Below are positions 34,578 through 42,227 of a stretch of DNA of 64,000 bases, piece after piece. A program made the translations under genes and the position numbers. The notes below the pieces were generated by a model. It was not told the DNA's origin. It worked only from the letters and a program-made list of their open reading frames with translations, and made no database searches. This DNA comes from VGTK01 sp046327915 (GTDB taxonomy: Bacteria; Desulfobacterota; Binatia; UBA12015), in assembly GCA_046327915.1 (NCBI GenBank), contig JAXLXO010000007.1, positions 62,001 to 126,000 of the forward strand. Reading direction: 5' to 3'. The number at the start of each line of letters is the position of its first letter. The stretch's first letter is position 1.

Positions 34578-35906
34578 ATGCGTTTCCCGAGCGAACAACG
34601 GTTCCTCAAGTACTGCGTCAGCAAACGGCGCACGTACCTGAAGCAACTGTTCGAACGCCGGCAGGTACGTGCCTTCTTCGACCTCTGGCAGGCCGAGCTG
34701 CGTCTGTCGCAGAGTCCCTTCGAGATCGACGGACTCTCGAACGAGCAGACGGCGCGTCTCGGCACGCAGATGCGCTGGCTGCTCCTGCAGGATCTCCACC
34801 AGGTCGTGCGCATGGTGGTGCCGGACTTCCCGCCCGCCCCGCCGAGCGTGCTCGCAGCCCTGCCCGGCGGACTGCACCAGGTGCGCGTCGCGCGCTCGAT
34901 GCTGATCGCCGGTGAGCGCGGCGTCGGGAAGGAGCAGCTCGCGATCCTGCTGCACGTCCTCGCCGGACGCCCCGGAGCGCTGGTGCGGCTCGCGAGCGCC
35001 GAGCTCGGCGGACCCGGCGCACCACCGACGCGGCAGCTGATGCCCGAGCGCGGCACGGTCTTCATCGGGCAGCTCGAGCAGATCCAGGAGGCGGCGCAGG
35101 ACGACTTGCTCGCGTTCCTCAACGGCGAGGCGCGGCGCCGCGACCTGCTGTTCATCTTCTCGACCTCGGCGGAGCCGCGCGAGCTGGTGTCGCGGCACGG
35201 CGTCCGCCGCGACCTCTTCGTGCGCGTCAGCCAGACCGAGGTCCGCCTGCCGCCGCTGCGCGCGAAGCCGCGCGACGTTCCGGTCTACGTCGGGGACGTG
35301 CTGTACGATCTGCTGCGCGTTCCGGCCGAGCGGCTCGCCGAGCTGCGCACGGAAGCACGCGCGGTCGCGGAGAGCTGGCGCGGCGAGCAGCTCGATCCCG
35401 ACCGCGAGGGCTACGACTATTTCTCGGAGGCGCTTTCGTTCGTCATGTGGGGCGAGCGCAAGGAGCTCGCGAGCCGCAAGGTCGAGGAGCCGTGGTGCGC
35501 GCGCCTCGTCCAGAAGCAGTGGCCGGGCAACTTCGCCGAGCTGCGCGACCAGGTCGCGCGCACCTTCGACCGCGGCGAGGAGCGCCTGCCGCTGCGCACG
35601 CCGTTGCGCACGGTGGAGAGCTACGAGTCGAAGCGGCCGATCGAGCGGCCACGGCCCGAGCCGTCCAGCCCCGAGCCGGCCAGCGCGCCGGTCCGGGACG
35701 CCGAGAATACCCTTCCGACGCACCTGAGCCGGGACCAGCTGCTGCGCGAGTACTATCTGGCGCTGCTGCGCGAGGAGCGCGGCGACCTGCGGCGTGTGGC
35801 GCTGCGCGCCGGACGCCGTCTGCGCAGCCTGCACGCCGAGCTCGCCCGGCTCGACGTCCGCGTCACCGGCTTCGACCCGTTCGCGCCCCCGCCGACCGAG
35901 TCCTGA
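34578..35906 (+). CDS. Sigma-54-activator-like AAA+ protein lacking Walker B and GAFTGA (pseudo-enzyme)
   Basis: The 442-residue product aligns with the central domain of sigma-54 activators: Walker A GERGVGK (residues 112-118), GTVFI before the Walker B position, and WPGNFAELRDQ (near residue 315), a version of the family's WPGNVREL motif. The Walker B acidic pair is replaced (G164-Q165 for DE). The stretch that should hold the GAFTGA loop is only about 20 residues and lacks the motif. It can thus bind ATP but is not expected to hydrolyse it or to contact sigma-54. A unique 100-residue N-terminus and a C-terminal helical region flank it. It may be a regulator or inhibitor of a true activator. 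ATG 34578 is well placed. Function unknown. Confidence 0.75.
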   Translation: MRFPSEQRFLKYCVSKRRTYLKQLFERRQVRAFFDLWQAELRLSQSPFEIDGLSNEQTARLGTQMRWLLLQDLHQVVRMVVPDFPPAPPSVLAALPGGLHQVRVARSMLIAGERGVGKEQLAILLHVLAGRPGALVRLASAELGGPGAPPTRQLMPERGTVFIGQLEQIQEAAQDDLLAFLNGEARRRDLLFIFSTSAEPRELVSRHGVRRDLFVRVSQTEVRLPPLRAKPRDVPVYVGDVLYDLLRVPAERLAELRTEARAVAESWRGEQLDPDREGYDYFSEALSFVMWGERKELASRKVEEPWCARLVQKQWPGNFAELRDQVARTFDRGEERLPLRTPLRTVESYESKRPIERPRPEPSSPEPASAPVRDAENTLPTHLSRDQLLREYYLALLREERGDLRRVALRAGRRLRSLHAELARLDVRVTGFDPFAPPPTES

Positions 35907-36100
35907 CCCCCTCCCGCGGGACCGTTCCGGGGCCGCAGGAATGGTTTGCGCGCGGCGTGTCCATCCGACACGATCCCTGACTCGTGAGCTTGTGGTTCCT
36001 GCTCGCGTCCGACGATTTTCCGAGCAATCCGTTTTCCGAACCCGCACCGGCAGCAGCTCTGCCGCCGGTCACCTGTGATCAGACTTCGAGGAGTTTCGAG

Positions 36101-36364
36101 ATGGACGACGTCCTGCGTCAGGCAGAGGCCCTGCTGCGTTTTTCCGGCGAGGTGGAGAACCGGATGGTCGAGAGCGGCCTCGGTGGGGTGAACGGCGTCA
36201 TCGAGCGCTACATCCAGCTTCGCCAGGCGCTCGACCGTCTGAGCCAGCGCGAGCTCGACTGGGCGAAGGGCGAGGTCGACCGTCTCATCGCGACGCTCAC
36301 GGGCGTCGCCGAGCAGCTCGAGCAGCTGCGCGCGATCAAGCTGGCGATCGTCGACCAGCGCTGA
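36101..36364 (+). CDS. Small coiled-coil protein of unknown function
   Basis: From ATG 36101, with GAGGAG about 7 bases upstream, the 87-residue product is almost wholly helical and charged. It has heptad-like hydrophobic spacing (VLRQAEALLRF, VIERYIQLRQALDRLSQRELDWAKGEV, VAEQLEQLRAIKL) and no cysteine, signal or membrane segment. An open frame upstream to 35984 lacks a start with ribosome-binding support. It lies 195 bases after the pseudo-activator in the same direction and could be its partner. Its last 29 bases overlap the 3' end of the convergent VanZ-like gene. Confidence 0.65.
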   Translation: MDDVLRQAEALLRFSGEVENRMVESGLGGVNGVIERYIQLRQALDRLSQRELDWAKGEVDRLIATLTGVAEQLEQLRAIKLAIVDQR

Positions 36365-36806
36365 CGCGCGGCGTCCACGTCACGAGCCGGACGGCGAGGC
36401 CGAGCGCCGCACCGAAGGTATCGAGCGCCACGTCGACCGGCGACGGGCCTCGGCTCGGAACGAAGCTCTGGTGCAGCTCGTCGAAGGACGCGTAGAGCGC
36501 GCAGAACGCGAGCGTCGCGAGCGCGAGCGTCATCGCCGTGCGTCCGGGCCGCTCCAGGGCCCGGAACACCAGCACCGCGAGCACGGCGTACTCGGTCACG
36601 TGCGCGAGCTTGCGGGTGACGGCGTGCGCCGTCTCGATGGTCGCCGGCGCGGCGCCGGGCAGCAGCACCTCGAACACCGGCCGCAGCAGCGACGCCGTGT
36701 GCTCGCCGCTGAACGAGTCGCTCGACAGGACCGAGATGACGACGGCCCAGAGCGCGACCGGCAGCCAGCGCGCGATCACGTCACGCGTCGTGAAGGGTGG
36801 GCTCAT
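36336..36806 (-). CDS. VanZ-like membrane protein
   Basis: The 156-residue product has four hydrophobic segments and the VanZ family hallmarks KLAHVTEYAVLAVLVFRAL and ASFDELHQSFVPSRGPSPVDVALDTFGA. VanZ proteins are small integral membrane proteins of uncertain function, some linked to glycopeptide resistance. ATG 36806 follows the VKOR-DsbA gene by 30 bases on the same strand, so they may be co-transcribed. Confidence 0.9.
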   Translation of the reverse strand: MSPPFTTRDVIARWLPVALWAVVISVLSSDSFSGEHTASLLRPVFEVLLPGAAPATIETAHAVTRKLAHVTEYAVLAVLVFRALERPGRTAMTLALATLAFCALYASFDELHQSFVPSRGPSPVDVALDTFGAALGLAVRLVTWTPRVSAGRRSPA

Positions 36807-36836
36807 GCGCGTCGTGAAGACCGCGGCCCGTGCGCG

Positions 36837-38087
36837 TCAGGGCTTCGCCGGCGCAGTCTTGCTCGCGTCGTCCCGCTGGGCGCGCTCGATCGCGAGCGCG
36901 TACTGGAAGTGCTCCGGACGGAGGCTGCCGGGAACCTTGCGGCCGTTGATGAAGAAGGTCGGCGTGGACTCGACGCCGACGGCCGCGCCGGCCGCGACGT
37001 CGGCCGCGACCTTCGCCGCGGCGGCGGGCGACGCGAGGCAGCGCTCGAACTCGCCTTGGTCGAGACCGAGGCGCGCCGCGTAGCCGACGAGGCTCGGCGT
37101 ATCGAGCGCGCTCTGGTTCTGGAACAGCGTCCGATAGTACTCCTTCTGCTTGCCCTGCGCGGACGCGCACTCGTAGGCGACCGCGGCCTGGCAGGCGTGC
37201 GGATGCCCCTCCTGCTTGACCTGCGGATTGCAGCCGGAGCTCAGCGGGAAGTTGCGGTGCACCAGCTTCACCGGAACGCGCGCGGCGTCGAGGATCGGCG
37301 TCAGGTCGAGGAACGCGCGGCCGCAGGCGGGACACTCGAAGTCGGAGAACTCGACCAGCGCGATCTGGTCGGCCGACGCACGATCCTTCTCGTCGAGCTG
37401 AAGGTCGATGACCGGCTGCGAGATGTACCAGGCGTAGAAGCGCGGGTCCTTCTCGCGGATCTCGTCGACCGACATGATCTGCGTGCTGCCGCTCTTCGGC
37501 ATCTGGATGAAGAGCAGCACGACGACCAGTGCCGCGATCGCGCCGGCGGTCGGGATCCAGAAGCGGGTCGGCGTCCAGCCCGGCGGAGCCGCGGCGTTCA
37601 GCGAACGGACGATCGCGACCGCGGCGCCGAAGAGCGCGATGTTGACCGCGTCGAGGCTCAGGCACAGCGGGCACGCGACGCCGATCACGAAGGTCGAGAC
37701 GGCGAAGAAGTAGAGCGACACGACGAGCATCGCCGCGGTGAACGCCGCCAGCGTCGCCGCGGCCCGGGTGCGCGCCTCGCTGCGCGCATTGCGCAAGGAG
37801 AATGCGAGCGCCGCCGTGGCAAGGTATGCGGCGAGTGCCCAGCCGGCCACGGGGATGCCGAGGACCTTCGCGTACGAGCTCGCCAGCACCACGTCGCACG
37901 ACAGGTGGGCCGAGACGTCGCAGAAACTCGTGTAGCCACCCTGGCCACTCGAGATCTGATGATGGATATAGAGCACCACCGCGCTCAGGGCGGCGCCCAA
38001 TCCAGCTAGGACGATGACCAGGACAGGGAGGATTCCGATGTCGGGCGCCGCTTTCGGGGCTGCAGGGGAGCGACGCGCCGTGCTCAT
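36837..38087 (-). CDS. VKOR-DsbA fusion disulfide-bond enzyme
   Basis: The 416-residue product has an N-terminal VKOR domain with about five helices, loop cysteines C56 and C64 and the quinone-reactive CPLC pair (C139/C142). Fused to it is a periplasmic DsbA-like thioredoxin domain with CPAC (C252/C255) and the cis-Pro segment ESTPTFFINGRKV. In bacteria without DsbB, VKOR oxidises the partner thioredoxin with quinone and so forms disulfides in exported proteins. The fusion makes one self-contained oxidase. ATG 38087 overlaps the ATG of the divergent glycosyltransferase gene at the palindrome CATG. That gene's products have conserved Cys, so a functional link is plausible. Confidence 0.93.
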   Translation of the reverse strand: MSTARRSPAAPKAAPDIGILPVLVIVLAGLGAALSAVVLYIHHQISSGQGGYTSFCDVSAHLSCDVVLASSYAKVLGIPVAGWALAAYLATAALAFSLRNARSEARTRAAATLAAFTAAMLVVSLYFFAVSTFVIGVACPLCLSLDAVNIALFGAAVAIVRSLNAAAPPGWTPTRFWIPTAGAIAALVVVLLFIQMPKSGSTQIMSVDEIREKDPRFYAWYISQPVIDLQLDEKDRASADQIALVEFSDFECPACGRAFLDLTPILDAARVPVKLVHRNFPLSSGCNPQVKQEGHPHACQAAVAYECASAQGKQKEYYRTLFQNQSALDTPSLVGYAARLGLDQGEFERCLASPAAAAKVAADVAAGAAVGVESTPTFFINGRKVPGSLRPEHFQYALAIERAQRDDASKTAPAKP

Positions 38088-41000
38088 GACAACGGGCGAC
38101 TCTACCCAGCCCCCCCATGCGTTTCAACGCGGCCGTCGCGTTCTGCGAACTCTCTTCTTCGGACTGCTGATTCTGCTGCTCCCGGGGCTCGCGCAGGCGC
38201 AGAACCTGGTGCGCAACGGCGGCTTCCTCGAGGCCGACGGCGAGCAGCCGGCCGGATGGACCACCGAGCAGTGGAGTCCGACCCTCGGCACGACCTTCGG
38301 CTGGGAGAAGGGCGTCAGCGGGCTCGGCGCGGTGACGATCCGCAACCCGGTCGGCAACGACGCCCGCTGGATCCAGAACGTCCGCGTGCAGCCCGAGACC
38401 TGGTACCGCCTCTCGGGCAGCGTCCGCGCGATCGGCGTCACCGCCGGTTACGGCGCGAGCCTCGGCGTCATGGGCGGCTTCGAGCAGGCCCGCGAGATCA
38501 AGGGCGAGGACAGTGGCTGGCAGCAGGTCTCGATGTGGTACAAGACCAAGCCCGGCCAGAACCAGCTCACGATCGGCTGCCGTCTCGGCAACTACGGACA
38601 GATCGCCGCCGGCGAGGTGCGCTGCACCGGGATCGAGCTCACCGCGGTCGCGACGCCGCCGCTGAATGCGGACTTCGTCTACGGCCCGCTCGACGAGTCG
38701 ACGACGCCGGTCGGCGTGCCCGCCGCGCTCGGCATCGTGGCGCTGCTCGGCATCGCACTCTGGCTCTACGGACGGCTGCCCGCCGAGGTGCCGCTCACCG
38801 AGCGGCTCGCGCTGCACGGCGTGCTGGTCGCGCTGCTGATCGCGAAGTTCCTCGTCGCGCCGTACTTCTCGTACAAGGTCGACATCGGCTCGTACTCGGC
38901 GTGGGCTCTGAAGCTCGCGGCCGAGGGACCGGCCCGCTTCTACGCCCCCGGCTACTTCGCCGACTACCCGCCGGGCTACATGTACGTGCTGTGGGCGGTC
39001 GGGCTCGTGAGCCGCCTGTTCCGCGCCGGATGGCAGTCGCCGTGGTTCGTGGCGCTGCTCAAGCTGCCGGCGCTGCTCGCGGACCTCGCGGTCGCGCGGC
39101 TGATCTTCGCGCGGCTTCGTCCGGGGCGGAAGCGCGTCGCGTGGCTCGCCGCGATGGCCTTCGCGCTGAACCCCGCGCTGCTGCTGAACTCGACCATCTG
39201 GGGCCAGACCGACTCGGTCCTGGCACTGCTCGCGCTGCTCGCATTCCTCGCGCTGGGAGACCGACGCTTCGAGCTCGCGTGGAGCCTCGCGGCGCTCGCG
39301 ATCCTGACCAAGCCGCAGGCGTTGCTGCTCGTGCCGCTGTTCGTGCTCTGGCCGTGGGGCTGGTGGAAGAGCGGACGTCCGCTGTCGGCGCTGCTCGCGA
39401 TCCTCGCGACGGTGTTCGTCGTCGCCGACCCGTTCCGCGGCGAGCGTCCGTGGACCTGGCTGGTCGAGCTCTACACCGGCACGACCGGCTACTACGCGGA
39501 GACCTCGGTCAACGCGATGAACCTGCCGGCGCTGCTCTTCGGCATGCGCGGCAACGACGCCGAGCGCTATCTCGGCGTCGGCACGCAGACGTGGGGCTTC
39601 GCGATCGGGCTCGTCGTCGGCCTGATCTTCCTCGTGCCGTACCTGCGGCGGCGCACGCGCTCGCTGCACGCGGGGCTCGTCGCCGCGGCGACGCTGGTCG
39701 CGTTCATGTGCTTGACGCGCATGCACGAGCGCTACCTCTACCCGTACTTCGTGTTCGCCGGCCTGATCGGCGTCACCGGACGGTGGGGCGTCCTGTACTG
39801 GGTGCTGTCGGCGCTGTTCTTCGCCAACGAACTGCTGGTCTACCTCTACCAGGCCGACGCGACCGCCGGTCCCGTCTGGCTGTGGAAGACGCTGTCGGTG
39901 CTCGGCGTCGCGTGCGTCCCGGTGGCGGCCTGGCTGTACTGGCGGCTCGCCGGACGGCAGGACGACCCGCCGGGCGCGGCGGCGCTCGACGAGGACGATG
40001 CGCGCTGGCAGCAGTCGCTCGAGACCGCGCAGGCGGCCGCGGCTACGCGCGCACCGGCGGAACGTCCGGTGACGGCGGGCACGCCCGACGAGGGCACCGG
40101 ACCGTCGTGGCGCTGGCACGAGGTCGCGTTCCTTCTTGTGCTGACCGCGGCGTCGCTCGGACTGCGCCTGCACGACCTCGCCAATCCGACCGACCTGGTG
40201 TTCGACGAGGTCTACTTCGTCGAGCAGGGCCGGGACTACCTCGAAGGCAAGGACTTCATGGACCCGCACCCGCCGATCGCGAAGCTGACGATCGGCCTCG
40301 GGATCAAGCTGTTCGGCGACACGCCGACCGGCTGGCGGACGATGAACGCGATCGTCGGCACGGCGCTGGTGCCGCTCATGTACCTGCTCGGCCGCGTGCT
40401 GTTCCGCCGCCGCCTCGCCGCGGCGTTCGCCGCGTTCTTCGTCGCGTTCGACGGGCTGTGTCTCGTCGACTCGCGCATCGCGGTGATCGACATCCACTAC
40501 GTCACGTGGGGCGTCGCGGGCTACGTGAGCGCGCTCTACATGGTCCGCAAGCAGGAGTGGGAGCGAACGTGGCGCCTGCTCCTGACCGGCGTCCTGATGG
40601 GGCTCTCCGTCGCGGCGAAGCTCTACATCCCCTTCTTCAGCTTCCTGCTCGTGCTCGGCACGATCGGGCTCACGGCGTGGGGCTTCGCCAAGCAGCGCGG
40701 CATCGCGCCGCTGCGCTTCGCGCTGTGGCCGGTGTTCGTCGTCGGGCTCGTCGCGAGCGTGGTGTACGTGCTGTCCTACACGCCCCACTTCTGGTGGGGC
40801 TGGTGGCACTCGCCGCTCGACCTCGTCAAGTACATCGTGTTCCGCGTGCCCGAGTACCAGGCCGCGGTGAAGGACGCGACGCACCCGTACAGCTCGAAGT
40901 GGTGGACGTGGCCGCTGCTGCTGCGTCCGGTCTGGTACTACTGGAAGGATCCCGGACCGGCGCCCGGCATGGTCGTCGGCATCTGGGGCTCGGGCAATCC

Positions 41001-41529
41001 GCCGGTGTGGTGGGCGGCGCTGCCCGCGCTGATCCTGTGCACGTACTACGCCGTGCGCGAGCGGCGGCTCGCACTGATCTTCGTGGTCGCGGGCTGGGTC
41101 ATCCACCTCGCGCCGTGGGTCGGCATCAGCCGCACGCTGTTCCTCTACCACTACCTGCCGTCGCTGCTGTTCGCGTTCCTCGCGCTGTCGTGGACCCTCG
41201 ACCGCATCTGGAACGGCGAGGGCAGCACGATCGAGCGCGGGCTCATCGGCGCGACGCTGCTGGCGAGCATCCTGCCGGTCGCGATGGCCACGCTGGGCAG
41301 CTGGGGGCCGCTGGTCTTCCTCGCCCTGCTGCTCGCGTACGAGGGCCTGCTGTTCTCCAGCGAGCGCGACCAGCTGCGCGTCGGGCGCGCGGCCGTCGCC
41401 CTCTACTGTGTCGCGATCCTCGCGGTCGCGATGTACTTCCTGCCCATCTGGCTCGGGACCCCGGTCACCAAGCGCGCCTGGGAGGCGCGCATGTGGATCT
41501 CGGGCTCGAAGTTCATGAACTGGATATGA
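38086..41529 (+). CDS. Fusion: exported binding-like domain, GT-C transferase, and GT39 protein mannosyltransferase-like domain
   Basis: From ATG 38086 the 1,147-residue product starts with a signal peptide (cleavage near residue 38). An extracytoplasmic beta-sandwich-like domain follows (about 40-190: LVRNGGF, WYRLSGSVR, CRLGNYGQ, CTGIEL). Next is a first GT-C domain (about 210-630) with D266 in KVDIGSYSAW, YPPGY, NSTIWGQTDS and TRMHERYLYPYF. After a charged linker (about 638-674) comes a full PMT-type GT39 domain: FDEVYF (706-711), HPPIAK (728-733) and the GNPPVWW 4TMC segment near the end. GT39 enzymes transfer mannose from a polyprenyl phosphate to Ser/Thr of exported proteins. Two transferases plus a sensor-like domain in one chain is unusual. 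In-frame ATGs at 38014 and 38038 overlap the divergent gene and are less likely. Downstream genes overlap by four bases. Confidence 0.85.
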   Translation: MTTGDSTQPPHAFQRGRRVLRTLFFGLLILLLPGLAQAQNLVRNGGFLEADGEQPAGWTTEQWSPTLGTTFGWEKGVSGLGAVTIRNPVGNDARWIQNVRVQPETWYRLSGSVRAIGVTAGYGASLGVMGGFEQAREIKGEDSGWQQVSMWYKTKPGQNQLTIGCRLGNYGQIAAGEVRCTGIELTAVATPPLNADFVYGPLDESTTPVGVPAALGIVALLGIALWLYGRLPAEVPLTERLALHGVLVALLIAKFLVAPYFSYKVDIGSYSAWALKLAAEGPARFYAPGYFADYPPGYMYVLWAVGLVSRLFRAGWQSPWFVALLKLPALLADLAVARLIFARLRPGRKRVAWLAAMAFALNPALLLNSTIWGQTDSVLALLALLAFLALGDRRFELAWSLAALAILTKPQALLLVPLFVLWPWGWWKSGRPLSALLAILATVFVVADPFRGERPWTWLVELYTGTTGYYAETSVNAMNLPALLFGMRGNDAERYLGVGTQTWGFAIGLVVGLIFLVPYLRRRTRSLHAGLVAAATLVAFMCLTRMHERYLYPYFVFAGLIGVTGRWGVLYWVLSALFFANELLVYLYQADATAGPVWLWKTLSVLGVACVPVAAWLYWRLAGRQDDPPGAAALDEDDARWQQSLETAQAAAATRAPAERPVTAGTPDEGTGPSWRWHEVAFLLVLTAASLGLRLHDLANPTDLVFDEVYFVEQGRDYLEGKDFMDPHPPIAKLTIGLGIKLFGDTPTGWRTMNAIVGTALVPLMYLLGRVLFRRRLAAAFAAFFVAFDGLCLVDSRIAVIDIHYVTWGVAGYVSALYMVRKQEWERTWRLLLTGVLMGLSVAAKLYIPFFSFLLVLGTIGLTAWGFAKQRGIAPLRFALWPVFVVGLVASVVYVLSYTPHFWWGWWHSPLDLVKYIVFRVPEYQAAVKDATHPYSSKWWTWPLLLRPVWYYWKDPGPAPGMVVGIWGSGNPPVWWAALPALILCTYYAVRERRLALIFVVAGWVIHLAPWVGISRTLFLYHYLPSLLFAFLALSWTLDRIWNGEGSTIERGLIGATLLASILPVAMATLGSWGPLVFLALLLAYEGLLFSSERDQLRVGRAAVALYCVAILAVAMYFLPIWLGTPVTKRAWEARMWISGSKFMNWI

Positions 41530-42227
41530 GCGCGCGTCCGACCCGATCGTCCCTGGTGCTCGCCGTCCTCGCGGCGGTGCTCGCGCTCGCGCCCGCGGCG
41601 CACGCGTCCACCGAGCTGGTCAAGAACGGACTTCTGGCCGACGGCACCGACGGCAAGCCGAAGGACTGGCGCAACGACGCCTACTCGGCGGACGCGAGCC
41701 GGCTGACGTGGCTCGTCGACCCGAGCGGGCTCGGCGTGCTGTCGATCGACAGCGACCAGCCGAACGACGCGCGCTGGGTGCAGACCGTCCCGGTCTCGCC
41801 GAACACCTGGTACCAGGTGTTCGGCTGGCTGCGCGCGGAGAAGGTCGGCGCTCAGGCGATGGGCGTCTACCTGTCGGTGCTCGACACGTTCTACAACTCG
41901 CGCGACCTGCGCGGCGATGCGCCGTGGCAGCCGGTCTCGTTCTGGGTGAAGACCGGCTCGATCGACACGTCGCTGCAGATCGCCTGCCGCGTCGGCGGCT
42001 ACAGCTCGCTCAACACCGGCCACGGCTGGTGCACCGGCATCTCGGTGATGGCCGCGGGCACGCCGCGCTCGGGCGATCCGTTCGTGTTCGGCGGCACCGC
42101 GCCCGGCGGCGAGGGGGGATCGCAGGACCTGCCGGTCGCGAAGGGCGTCGCGGTGCTCGTCGTCGTCGGTATCGTGCTGCTGGCGTGGCGCTACCTGGCA
42201 CCGCCGTCGGTGCGCATCCCGCGGTGA
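41526..42227 (+). CDS. Membrane-anchored exported domain paralogous to the N-terminus of the preceding fusion
   Basis: The 233-residue product has a signal peptide (MSARPTRSSLVLAVLAA, cleavage near residue 27), a beta-sandwich-like domain and a C-terminal membrane helix (VAKGVAVLVVVGIVLLAWRYL). The domain mirrors residues 40-190 of the preceding fusion protein: ELVKNGLL for LVRNGGF, DARWVQTVPVSPNTWYQVFGWLR for DARWIQNVRVQPETWYRLSGSVR, WQPVSFWVKT for WQQVSMWYKT, ACRVGGYSS for GCRLGNYGQ and WCTGISV for RCTGIEL. This is a clear duplication. It may recognise sugar or acceptor protein, by analogy with beta-sandwich binding modules; the function is inference. Start and stop overlap both neighbours (ATGA, GTGA). 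Confidence 0.85.
   Translation: MSARPTRSSLVLAVLAAVLALAPAAHASTELVKNGLLADGTDGKPKDWRNDAYSADASRLTWLVDPSGLGVLSIDSDQPNDARWVQTVPVSPNTWYQVFGWLRAEKVGAQAMGVYLSVLDTFYNSRDLRGDAPWQPVSFWVKTGSIDTSLQIACRVGGYSSLNTGHGWCTGISVMAAGTPRSGDPFVFGGTAPGGEGGSQDLPVAKGVAVLVVVGIVLLAWRYLAPPSVRIPR

Noticed and set aside
35984..36100. GTG start at 35984 for the small coiled-coil protein
   Set aside because: The extra 39 residues lack helical pattern and a ribosome-binding site; ATG 36101 has GAGGAG upstream.
36781..41151. Minus-strand open frame of about 1,450 codons across the glycosyltransferase genes
   Set aside because: The translation is Arg/Glu/Asp-rich without domains. The opposite strand encodes clear VKOR-type and GT39 motifs in real frames.
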